18,001 nucleotides of DNA, taken from positions 1 to 18,001 of the forward strand of contig JAZNUG010000164.1 of NCBI GenBank assembly GCA_045592165.1, given 5' to 3'. Each line of letters begins with the position of its first letter. The stretch's first letter is position 1. This document shows, piece by piece, positions 1-6,395 of the stretch. The DNA is from SFEL01 sp045592165. GTDB lineage: Bacteria > Bacillota > Clostridia > Christensenellales > CAG-138. The translations under genes were made by a program, and so were the position numbers. The notes beneath the pieces are model-generated. The model was not told the DNA's origin and searched no databases. It saw only the letters and a list, made by a program, of their open reading frames with translations.

Positions 1-366
1 GATATTCTGGATACACCCGTATCCCCTGAGCTGCTGCCTGCCGAAGAAGACGGCGATATGACCCAGTTTACCGAAGATCTGGTGGGGCCCTATGAGCTGC
101 ATGATTTCTTCCTGTTCTACTTCCTGCGCTTTGGATTCAGCCCGGAAAAGATATTCACAATGGCCTGCCATGCCTTCAGGGGAGAATACAGCGAGGATGT
201 TATCCGCAAGTGGCTCTCCACCTTCCTGCGCCGCTTCTTTGCCCAGCAGTTCAAGCGCAGCTGTCTGCCCGACGGTCCCAAGGTGGGCTCCGTAGGCATC
301 TCCCCCAGAGGGGATTGGCGCATGCCCAGCGATGCATTCAGCAAGGCTTTCGCGAAAAACCTGTAG
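1..366 (+). CDS. nadE: NAD(+) synthase, glutamine-hydrolysing, C-terminal fragment
   Basis: Frame 1 is open from the first base to the TAG at 364-366, giving the last 121 residues of a protein that starts outside the window. The fragment carries landmarks of the C-terminal synthetase domain of glutamine-dependent NAD synthases: TEDLVGPYELHDFFLFY, then FLRRFFAQQFKRSCLPDGPK and SPRGDWRMPSDA at the end. In this family the domain adenylates nicotinic acid adenine dinucleotide and amidates it with ammonia channelled from the N-terminal glutaminase domain, the last step of NAD synthesis. Full-length members are about 640 residues, so roughly four fifths is missing here. The ATG at 58 is internal, not a start, because homology continues upstream of it. 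The gene converges on pepP, and transcription probably stops at the hairpin at 662-693. Identity is strong; the glutaminase half is inferred from this subfamily's C-terminus. Confidence 0.93.
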   Translation, partial: DILDTPVSPELLPAEEDGDMTQFTEDLVGPYELHDFFLFYFLRFGFSPEKIFTMACHAFRGEYSEDVIRKWLSTFLRRFFAQQFKRSCLPDGPKVGSVGISPRGDWRMPSDAFSKAFAKNL

Positions 367-661
367 GGTTTTCCGCGAGATAGCGCGCAAATGCTGTGCA
401 TGTGCGCGATTGAAATCCCTTACGGTGGTTTTTACATGATTACCTCCCGGGCGGTTCGTCGTCGCGGACTTCGCAATATTCGCGGCGTCATTTGCGAATG
501 CCCCCTCTCATTCGCTCCGTCGCTCCTCCTCTCCGCAAAAAATCGTCGCTTCGCTTTGGATTTTTTTGCGGTATACCATTCCTTACGGAATGGTTCCGAA
601 TTTGCCGCACATGTCGCCAAATTCGGAATAAAGCCTCATATAGTCAACACATCATATACAA
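367..661. repeat. Stem-loop-rich non-coding spacer between nadE and pepP
   Basis: I see no believable gene in this spacer. It is packed with inverted repeats. 384-389/403-408 is CGCGCA/TGCGCG with inner ATGC/GCAT. 478-483/494-499 is ATTCGC/GCGAAT. 533-544/559-571 is a 12-bp arm with one bulged A, reading CCGC plus an A-run against a T-run plus GCGG. 575-582/587-594 is ACCATTCC/GGAATGGT. 594-604/618-628 is TTCCGAATTTG/CAAATTCGGAA. None is followed by a clear U-run on the plus strand, so they do not look like terminators. The pattern suggests an intergenic repetitive element or a mosaic of several. A 62-codon minus-strand reading frame (432-620) crosses it but needs a TTG start, has no ribosome binding site and is very Arg/Ser rich. 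Confidence 0.6.
575..616 (-). repeat. GNRA-capped hairpin element, copy 1
   Basis: A perfect 8-bp stem (575-582 with 587-594) encloses TTAC on the plus strand. On the minus strand the loop reads GTAA, which as RNA is a GNRA tetraloop. Fifteen bases further along lies CATGTCG (610-616). The same arrangement, with a different stem sequence, occurs at 17939-17981, where the gap is 16. The minus strand is given as the likely sense strand only because of the GNRA loop. Confidence 0.45.
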
Positions 662-693
662 AAAACCGGCACACCATCAGGTGTGCCGGTTTT
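662..693. terminator. Bidirectional terminator between nadE and pepP
   Basis: Arms 662-675 and 680-693 pair perfectly over 14 bp (core CCGGCACACC/GGTGTGCCGG plus four flanking A-T pairs) around an ATCA loop. The plus strand leaves the stem with a T-run, and the minus strand leaves with TTTTTT. It lies 9 bases past the pepP stop and serves the converging nadE transcript as well. Confidence 0.9.
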
Positions 694-701
694 ATCTGTT
701 T

Positions 702-2438
702 CTATATTGCTCTGGTCTGTTCCTTCAGCCATTCCCGCTCATCCTCATTCATCAGGGGGGACAGCTTTTCGTATACCTTGTTGTGATACCTGTTGAGCCG
801 CTCTCTTCCCTTTTCCGTAAGCACGCTCACATCCACCGCATCAAGGTCAATGGGGGCGAAGGTAAGGCAGCGGAAACCCAGGAAGCCGTTTTGCTCCTCA
901 ACGCATTCTATGAGGTTTTCCAGACGTACGCCGTATTCGTTTTCCACATATACGCCCGGCTCGTCAGAGGTTATCATGCCGGGGCAGAGGGGTGCACGAT
1001 CAGAGCGGGCGGTCTTCTGCCAGCGGAAGCCGTTGGGGCCTTCGTGTACAGACAGCATGCAGCCAACGCCGTGGCCCGTGCCGTGGTTGTAGTCCATTCC
1101 CCGCTCCCAGAGGGGCATGCGGGCGATGGCGTCCAGATGGTATCCGGCACATCCTCTGGGGAACTTTGCATCCATCAGAGCCAGCATACCTTCCAGCACA
1201 AGGGTGAAGCCCAGCTTCTGCTCCGCCTTTACAGGGCCCATGGCTATGGTGCGGGTAATGTCTGTGGTGCCGCCGTAATACTGTCCGCCGGAATCCAGCA
1301 GCATCAGCCCATGGGGTTCAACGGGAATATCGGTATCCTCATTTGCAGAGTAGTGTATTATTGCGCCGTGGGGGCCGTAGCCGCAGATGGTGGAGAAGCT
1401 TTCATCAATGCAGCCTTCCTGCTCATAGCGCAGCTCCCTTATCTTTTCGCCGGCCTGCATTTCGGTAAAGCCCTTTGCGGCGTTTTCCTTTGCCCAGCGG
1501 ATAAAGCGGCTTACCGCCACGCCGTCCTTAAGATGACTCAGGCGGGAATACTTCAGCTCCGCCTCGTTTTTGATGGCCTTCATAAGGGATATGGCATCGT
1601 GATCCACTATGCCGCCGCAGCTTGAAAGGTCAAGGAAAAGGCGGTAGTTCAGCTTGCCGAGGGAAGCCATAACCTTCTGCTCCTTGCCGTAGCGGGATAC
1701 GAAAGAGTATATGCCGTTATATGGCAGCAGCTCCACGCCTGCCGCCTTAAGGTCATCCATTACGGGAGCAGCCTTGCTTTCATCCATGAAGATATAAGCC
1801 TTATCCATCTCCACAATGCCGTAGCACAGGGCAACGGGCAGGTATTTTACATCATTGCCGCGGATATTGAACAGCCATGCAAGGTCATCAAGGGCAGTCA
1901 GCACACAGGCAGAAGCCCCATGCTCATTCATCTGCTCCCTTACTGCCGCCAGCTTATCGGCGGCGGATCGGCCTGCATATTCCATGCTGAGGCTGTATGC
2001 AGGGGCAGGGGACAGGGCGGGCCTGTTTTCCCATGCGGAATCTATCAGGTCGGGGAAATCCGCCAGCTTTATGCCCCGCTCAACAAGCTCCTTGCCCTCA
2101 GCGGCGGTGATGGTGCGGAAATCTGCGCCCAGTGTGCCCTTAAGATTATCCTGTATCCAGTCAAATAAGTCAGGAACGCCGCTCTGGCCCATTTTGAAAA
2201 GGGTTATGCCGGAGCCTTTCAGTTCCCTCTCCGCCTGCAGAAAATACCTGCCGTCGGTCCAGAGACCCGCTTCCTCGGCGGTAACAGCCATTGTGCCCGC
2301 ACTGCCGGTAAAGCCGGAAAAATAGCGGCGCACCTTGTAATGCTCGCCGGGGTATTCTGAGCCGTGGGGGTCCGCAGTGGGTATAAGGAACATATCTGCG
2401 CCTGCCGCTGCCATTGCGGCTCTCAGGTGCTTAAGCAT
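702..2438 (-). CDS. Aminopeptidase P family protein (Xaa-Pro aminopeptidase, M24B)
   Basis: The product is a 578-residue cytosolic metallopeptidase expected to remove an N-terminal residue next to proline. The family layout is complete: two creatinase-like N-terminal domains (about 1-290), the pita-bread catalytic domain (about 300-520) and the short C-terminal M24 extension. All five dinuclear metal ligands are visible: D382 (LLDSGGQY), D393 (TTDITRT), H456 (GTGHGVG), E493 (SDEPGVY) and E507 (GVRLENLIE). The length matches the long three-domain form found in Firmicutes and eukaryotes, not the roughly 350-residue short form. The ATG at 2438 follows GGGAGGAA by 6 bases. The gene is divergent from aroA and converges on nadE, so it is probably monocistronic. 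The family assignment is firm; the exact peptide substrates are unknown. Confidence 0.95.
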   Translation of the reverse strand: MLKHLRAAMAAAGADMFLIPTADPHGSEYPGEHYKVRRYFSGFTGSAGTMAVTAEEAGLWTDGRYFLQAERELKGSGITLFKMGQSGVPDLFDWIQDNLKGTLGADFRTITAAEGKELVERGIKLADFPDLIDSAWENRPALSPAPAYSLSMEYAGRSAADKLAAVREQMNEHGASACVLTALDDLAWLFNIRGNDVKYLPVALCYGIVEMDKAYIFMDESKAAPVMDDLKAAGVELLPYNGIYSFVSRYGKEQKVMASLGKLNYRLFLDLSSCGGIVDHDAISLMKAIKNEAELKYSRLSHLKDGVAVSRFIRWAKENAAKGFTEMQAGEKIRELRYEQEGCIDESFSTICGYGPHGAIIHYSANEDTDIPVEPHGLMLLDSGGQYYGGTTDITRTIAMGPVKAEQKLGFTLVLEGMLALMDAKFPRGCAGYHLDAIARMPLWERGMDYNHGTGHGVGCMLSVHEGPNGFRWQKTARSDRAPLCPGMITSDEPGVYVENEYGVRLENLIECVEEQNGFLGFRCLTFAPIDLDAVDVSVLTEKGRERLNRYHNKVYEKLSPLMNEDEREWLKEQTRAI

Positions 2439-2498
2439 GAGTATTCCTCCCGTGTTGAATTCTTAAAATATCTGTGTGAGGTGATATTCTTCCCTTTC

Positions 2499-2527
2499 AA
2501 TATACACCATAGCGCGGTCTTTTTCCA
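2499..2527 (-). promoter_or_regulatory. Candidate promoter of the aminopeptidase gene
   Basis: Read on the minus strand, TGGAAA (2522-2527) and TATATT (2499-2504) are separated by 17 bases and lie about 60 bases upstream of the start codon. The -35 is only a fair match to TTGACA. Confidence 0.45.
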
Positions 2528-2605
2528 GATGATATTCAGCCTGTAATATGATATGATAATATTGGTATAGAATGGAATCGCATCTTTATTGAGGGAGGGA
2601 TATTC

Positions 2606-3829
2606 ATGGCGGTATTCAGCGGCAGCCTTTCGGGCGGCATCCCTGCCATGCCCTCAAAAAGCATGAGCCACAGGGCTCTTATCTGCGCCGCCCTTTGCAG
2701 CGGCACAAGCAGGATAAATAACTTCGCCCTGTCTCAGGATATTTCCGCAACCCTCAGCTGCATAGAAGCCCTGGGCGCAGAAGCTGAGATTTTGGATAAC
2801 TCCGTCATTATTCACAGCATGGCAAAGGCCGTTTCCCAGGCAATTCTTCCCTGCGGAGAAAGCGGCACCACATACCGTCTGCTGTATCCTGTTGTCCCCC
2901 TTATTGCACAAAGGGCGGAGTTTTCTATCGCCCCTTCCCTTGCCCGCCGCCCCATGGAGCCTGTTATCTCCCTGCTGCAGAGCAAGGGCATAAATGCGGA
3001 CAAGCTCTCGGTTTCCGGCAGGTACTCCCATGGAGATTTTCATATTCCGGGTAATATTTCCTCCCAGTTTATCAGCGGCCTCATCTTCGCCCTGTCCCTG
3101 CTGGAGGGAGAAAGCCGCATAATACCCACCACTCCCATGCAAAGCCGCGGCTACATCGAGATGACCCGCAGCTGTGTTCATGCTTTCGGCGGAAGCACCG
3201 CATGGAATGGGGACATTCTCACAGTGCATCCCGCAAAATTCACCCCCGCTGACATTACTGTCCCCGGTGATTACAGCCACGCCGCGATGCTGTTTGCGGC
3301 AGGCGCAATGTACGGTGAAATAACCGTCACAGGCCTTGCCCCCGATCCTTTGCAGAGGGACAGCGCAATAATTGACCTTCTCTCCCGAATGGGCGCAAAA
3401 ATAACCGTAAATCAAAACTCTGTCACCGCATCCTGCGGGCCGCTTACCGGCATTGACATAGATGCATCGGATACCCCGGACATTGTCCCCGCCATAGCCG
3501 CGGCGGCCTGCGCCGCCCGTGGGCAAACCCGCATATACAATGCATCCCGCCTGCGGCTGAAGGAATCCGACAGGATAGCCGCAATAGTGCAGGAACTGAA
3601 CAAGCTTGGCGCAGACATAACCGAAACCGCAGACGGCTTTGTCATTCGGGGCGGAAAGCGGCTTTACAGCTGCCGCTGCAGCGCCCATAACGACCACCGC
3701 ATCGCCATGATGCTTGCGGTAATGGGCGGCATGTGCGGCGGCATTGAACTGGACAACACAGGCTGTATTGCAAAATCCGCCCCCCGGTTTTTGCAGGAAT
3801 TCCAAAGCCTTGGAGGAAACATATCATGA
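2606..3829 (+). CDS. aroA: 3-phosphoshikimate 1-carboxyvinyltransferase (EPSP synthase)
   Basis: This 407-residue cytosolic enzyme transfers the enolpyruvyl group of PEP to shikimate-3-phosphate. Visible landmarks are the N-terminal substrate loop PSKSMSHRAL with K18, the PEP loop GESGTTYR (84-91), RRPM (114-117), SSQF (152-155) that binds shikimate-3-phosphate, the catalytic Asp in DTPD (D292), KESDR (319-323) and NDHRIAM (362-368). The PEP loop differs from the enterobacterial GNAGTAMR form, so this is not a class I-like enzyme at that site; sensitivity to inhibitors cannot be read from this alone. GGGAGGGA at 2593-2600 sets the ATG. The stop overlaps the aroC start in ATGA. The 167-bp divergent spacer upstream is AT-rich with several -10-like hexamers (TATGAT 2552-2557, TATAGA 2566-2571), but I see no convincing -35 for this strand. 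Confidence 0.96.
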   Translation: MAVFSGSLSGGIPAMPSKSMSHRALICAALCSGTSRINNFALSQDISATLSCIEALGAEAEILDNSVIIHSMAKAVSQAILPCGESGTTYRLLYPVVPLIAQRAEFSIAPSLARRPMEPVISLLQSKGINADKLSVSGRYSHGDFHIPGNISSQFISGLIFALSLLEGESRIIPTTPMQSRGYIEMTRSCVHAFGGSTAWNGDILTVHPAKFTPADITVPGDYSHAAMLFAAGAMYGEITVTGLAPDPLQRDSAIIDLLSRMGAKITVNQNSVTASCGPLTGIDIDASDTPDIVPAIAAAACAARGQTRIYNASRLRLKESDRIAAIVQELNKLGADITETADGFVIRGGKRLYSCRCSAHNDHRIAMMLAVMGGMCGGIELDNTGCIAKSAPRFLQEFQSLGGNIS

Positions 3830-4884
3830 AGCCATGGGGCAGCATGAAACTGAATATTTACGGGGAGTCCCATTCCGAATATCTGGGCCTTACCATGGAG
3901 CTGCCCAAAGGCATACTCCTTGATGAGGCTGTGATTTCCCGCGACCTTGACCGGCGCAGAGCAGGTGCTTTGGGTACCACACCCCGCATTGAGGAGGATA
4001 CCCCCCACTATATCAGCGGCATAACAGAGGGCGTCACCAATGGCGATACCCTCGATATACGTTTTTTCAACCGCAATATCCGCCCTGCCGATTATAATGA
4101 AATCCGCACCGTACCCCGTCCTTCCCATGGAGATTATCCCGCCTATGTAAAATACGGCAGTATTCCCTCAGGCGGCGGCAGATTTTCCGGCCGGCTCACC
4201 CTGCCCCTTGTGTTCGCAGGGGCTGTTGCACGAAGCATACTGGCCGAAAAGGGCATAACTGCCGCAGGCCATTACCTTGCCGCAGGCAATGCCTGGGATA
4301 CCCCCTTTGACCCAATCAGAACCACTGCGGAGCAGCTTGCTTCCCTCAGGCAAAAGGATTTTCCCATAATAAACCCCGCCGCAGAGCAGGATATGCAGAA
4401 CCTGCTTCACACCCTCGACGGGGATTCCATAGGCGGCTGCGTGGAGCTTTGTGCCCTCGGCCTGCCCGTGGGCCTGGGCGGTGAATTATGGGGCGGCCTT
4501 GAAAGCCGCATCGCATCATTGATGTACGCCATCCCCGGTGTAAAGGCTGTGGAATTCGGCGCAGGAAAAGACTTCTGCGCCATGCGCGGCTCCCAGGCGA
4601 ATGACGGCCTTCGTGTGCTGGACGGCCGTATATCCCTTGAAAGCAACAACTCCGGCGGCATACAGGCAGGCATGGCAAACGGAGCTCCCCTTATCCTCCG
4701 TGTCACCTTCCGTCCCACCCCCTCCATCGCCCTGCCCCAGCACAGCGTGGACCTTGCCGCCATGGAAAATACCGACCTTACCGTCACCGGACGTCACGAC
4801 GGCTGCATAGCCCTTCGGGGCCTTGCGGCAGCGGAAGCGGCGCTGCTTCTGGCCATACTGGATGCATTTATGGAGGAACAATGA
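3826..4884 (+). CDS. aroC: Chorismate synthase
   Basis: The product is a 352-residue FMN-dependent enzyme that converts EPSP to chorismate by trans elimination of phosphate, the last common step to aromatic amino acids and folate. The three family signatures are present: GESHSEYLGLTMELPKG (13-29) with the first catalytic His as H16, SNNSGGIQAGMANG (273-286) and RHDGC (323-327). The second catalytic His is H101 in RPSHGDYPA, and the FMN-site stretch GGGRFSGRLT is at 116-125. The first signature has Ser where most family members have Gly after the His (GESHG). The protein is slightly short for the family (usually 360-390). GGAGGA (3812-3817) lies inside the end of aroA and the start codon overlaps the aroA stop, so translation is probably coupled. 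Confidence 0.96.
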   Translation: MKPWGSMKLNIYGESHSEYLGLTMELPKGILLDEAVISRDLDRRRAGALGTTPRIEEDTPHYISGITEGVTNGDTLDIRFFNRNIRPADYNEIRTVPRPSHGDYPAYVKYGSIPSGGGRFSGRLTLPLVFAGAVARSILAEKGITAAGHYLAAGNAWDTPFDPIRTTAEQLASLRQKDFPIINPAAEQDMQNLLHTLDGDSIGGCVELCALGLPVGLGGELWGGLESRIASLMYAIPGVKAVEFGAGKDFCAMRGSQANDGLRVLDGRISLESNNSGGIQAGMANGAPLILRVTFRPTPSIALPQHSVDLAAMENTDLTVTGRHDGCIALRGLAAAEAALLLAILDAFMEEQ

Positions 4885-5357
4885 TATACCTTACAGGCAT
4901 GATGGGCAGCGGAAAGTCCGAGCTGGGCTATGCTGCGGCCAAGATACTGAATCTCCCCTTTTATTCCACCGATGACATGGCGGAGCAGCATACGGGCATG
5001 ACCATATCCCATATGTTTGAACAGCATGGCGAGGAATATTTCCGGAATGTGGAGTCCCGTATCCTCAAGGAAGTTTCCGCACTGCCCTCAGGCATAGTAT
5101 CAACCGGCGGAGGCATAGTGCTGCGGCAGCAAAACCGTGATATAATGTCATCCACAGGCAAAGTGCTGTGGCTGCACAGAGATATAGCGGAAACCGCCGC
5201 CACCCTTGACCCGTCCGGCCGTCCCCTTCTGAAGGACGGTACAGATGCGCTGTTTTCCATATATCAGGCCCGCCTGCCCCTTTATCGCATGGCGGATGCG
5301 GAATTCACAGGCAGCACCCCGGAGCAGCTTGCCGAGGCAATCGCACGGCTATTATAA
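4881..5357 (+). CDS. aroK: Shikimate kinase
   Basis: This 158-residue P-loop kinase phosphorylates shikimate at the 3-hydroxyl using ATP, supplying the substrate of aroA in the same operon. The Walker A motif is GMMGSGKS (6-13), followed by Glu where Thr is usual. The shikimate-binding residues are represented by the DD pair (31-32), R55 in EEYFRNVE and the GGG of STGGG (76-78). The lid arginine is R114 in PSGRPLL, and a late Arg in RLPLYRMADA (R131 or R136) matches the substrate-binding Arg near the C-terminus. The length is at the short end of the family. The start overlaps the aroC stop in ATGA, with GGAGG at 4872-4876 only four bases before the ATG. Whether to call it aroK or aroL cannot be decided from sequence. 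Confidence 0.94.
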   Translation: MIYLTGMMGSGKSELGYAAAKILNLPFYSTDDMAEQHTGMTISHMFEQHGEEYFRNVESRILKEVSALPSGIVSTGGGIVLRQQNRDIMSSTGKVLWLHRDIAETAATLDPSGRPLLKDGTDALFSIYQARLPLYRMADAEFTGSTPEQLAEAIARLL

Positions 5358-5383
5358 AAAAAATCATCCCACGGAGGGCATAC

Positions 5384-5581
5384 ATGATAACCGAATTTGA
5401 CCTTGATCACCGTATACTCATGCGAAAACCCCATGCCTGCGGCAGCGCGGAATGGACCGTCACCCGCACAGGAGCTGACGTCAAGATAAGATGCGCCGGC
5501 TGCAACAGAGTGATAATGCTGGACCGGCTGGAGTTTATGAAAAAAGCAAAAAAGAACCTTACCCTGGAGGAAAGCAAATGA
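5384..5581 (+). CDS. DUF951 family small protein
   Basis: This 65-residue protein shows the DUF951 pattern: a basic RKPHACGSAEW stretch (14-24), then GADVKIRCAGCNRVIML with a CxxC pair, followed by a lysine-rich tail. Members are small cytosolic proteins common in Firmicutes. Their function is not established; the three cysteines and a His could form a small metal or nucleic-acid binding fold, but that is inference. GGAGGG (5373-5378) is five bases before the ATG. It lies 26 bases after aroK with no terminator, and its stop overlaps the next gene's start in ATGA, so it belongs to the aro transcript. Confidence 0.88.
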   Translation: MITEFDLDHRILMRKPHACGSAEWTVTRTGADVKIRCAGCNRVIMLDRLEFMKKAKKNLTLEESK

Positions 5582-6105
5582 CCCGCGCCGAGGTAAACCG
5601 CCGCCAATATAAAAAGCTGTCTGCGCTGAACTGGCTGTTCTGCATTGTTGTTGCGGCCGCAGTTGTGGGGCTGGTTTTCACAGTATGGTTCACCGGCATA
5701 AAAATCGCAGATGACGGCATGTCCCCCGCCCTGTACAAAGGGGACGTGATACTCTTCGACAGGCTTGCGAAGCACATTTCCCACCCTCGCCGGGGCGATG
5801 CCTACGCCTTCAGCAATGACGGCACCTCCGTGGGCCGCATTGCCGCCCTGCCCGGGGATACCGTTGCCATCAAGGAAGGCAAGATTTACATCGGCGGCTG
5901 CCAGCTCAAAGAGGTAAATGCCTCCGAATCAGCATGGGAGCTGGAGGAATTCACCGTTCCCGCCGCCACATTCCTTATTTTGCCTGACGACCGCACAAAT
6001 GCCATTCCCGATAAAGCAGATTTGCTCGTCCCCTTTGACGCCCTCATAGGCAGGGCTGCGGTAAGGGTTGCCCCCATCGGCATGGCGGCAATATTCACAA
6101 ACTGA
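5578..6105 (+). CDS. Signal peptidase I-like protein lacking both catalytic residues
   Basis: The product has 175 residues, with a basic N-terminus, one membrane segment (about 17-40) and an extracytoplasmic S26-like domain. Box B, normally SMxPTL with the nucleophilic Ser first, reads GMSPAL here (G47). Box D, normally KRVxGLPGD with the general-base Lys first, reads GRIAALPGD (G86). Box E, normally GDNRxxSxDSR, is degraded to PDDRTNAIPDKAD. Flanking blocks (LYKGDVILFDR, RRGDAYAF, LPGDTVAI) still mark the family. By precedent (Staphylococcus SpsA lacks the catalytic pair) this is probably a non-proteolytic paralogue. A longer open frame from 5491 exists, but the ATG at 5578, seven bases after GGAGG (5566-5570) and overlapping the DUF951 stop, is the natural start. 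S49 lies two residues from the lost Ser and might be proposed as a substitute, but no base is evident. Confidence 0.85.
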   Translation: MTRAEVNRRQYKKLSALNWLFCIVVAAAVVGLVFTVWFTGIKIADDGMSPALYKGDVILFDRLAKHISHPRRGDAYAFSNDGTSVGRIAALPGDTVAIKEGKIYIGGCQLKEVNASESAWELEEFTVPAATFLILPDDRTNAIPDKADLLVPFDALIGRAAVRVAPIGMAAIFTN

Positions 6106-6120
6106 TTCTTCATCATATAC

Positions 6121-6150
6121 AACAGCCGTTCATCGGCTGTTTTCTTTTTT
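6121..6150 (+). terminator. Terminator of the aro operon
   Basis: AACAGCCG (6121-6128) pairs with CGGCTGTT (6134-6141) around a 5-base loop and runs into TTTTCTTTTTT. It starts 15 bases after the stop of the signal-peptidase-like gene. Confidence 0.92.
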
Positions 6151-6245
6151 ATCCCCTCTCTCTTTGCGTATAAGTAAATTTATGAACAAAGTGTATTTTA
6201 TTTGAATTTTACCGTAATTTTATAAAATATATTTATGCTTACCCA

Positions 6246-6274
6246 TGGATTTATTGCTTCTGCGGCGTTATAAT
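6246..6274 (+). promoter_or_regulatory. Candidate promoter of the antiporter transcript
   Basis: A perfect TATAAT lies at 6269-6274. The best-spaced -35 (17 bases) is a weak TGGATT at 6246-6251. Initiation 6-7 bases past the -10 would fall at GG 6280-6281, exactly where the paired leader structure begins. Confidence 0.6.
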
Positions 6275-6279
6275 ACCTT

Positions 6280-6395
6280 GGCTGTTGAAATAACAGTGCC
6301 CCGAAACATACAGCCGGGATAACCCAGATTTCGCTGTCCCGACTCTTTCATTTTGTTCCGGCATAAAAAATCAATTTGAAAGAAGGCGTATTTTC
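6280..6395 (+). promoter_or_regulatory. Structured 5' leader of the antiporter gene, possible riboswitch
   Basis: About 115 bases lie between the predicted transcription start and the GTG. Pairings visible by eye: GGCTGT (6280-6285) with ACAGCC (6310-6315), which competes with CTGTT/AACAG (6282-6286/6292-6296). CGGGA (6315-6319) pairs with TCCCG (6337-6341) and stacks on CAG/CTG (6325-6327/6334-6336) with a five-base bulge. TCTTTCA (6344-6350) pairs with TGAAAGA (6377-6383), which covers the first half of the Shine-Dalgarno AGAAGG (6381-6386). This is the layout of a translation-controlling leader. I could not match it by memory to a known class, so the ligand is unknown. Confidence 0.5.

Noticed and set aside
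432..620. Small minus-strand frame in the nadE-pepP spacer
   Set aside because: It begins with TTG, lacks a ribosome binding site, overlaps four inverted repeats and is Arg/Ser rich. It is better read as part of the repeat region.
5491..5577. 29-codon upstream extension of the signal-peptidase-like gene
   Set aside because: It lies in another frame of the DUF951 gene; the ATG at 5578 has a proper Shine-Dalgarno and a typical N-terminus before the membrane segment.
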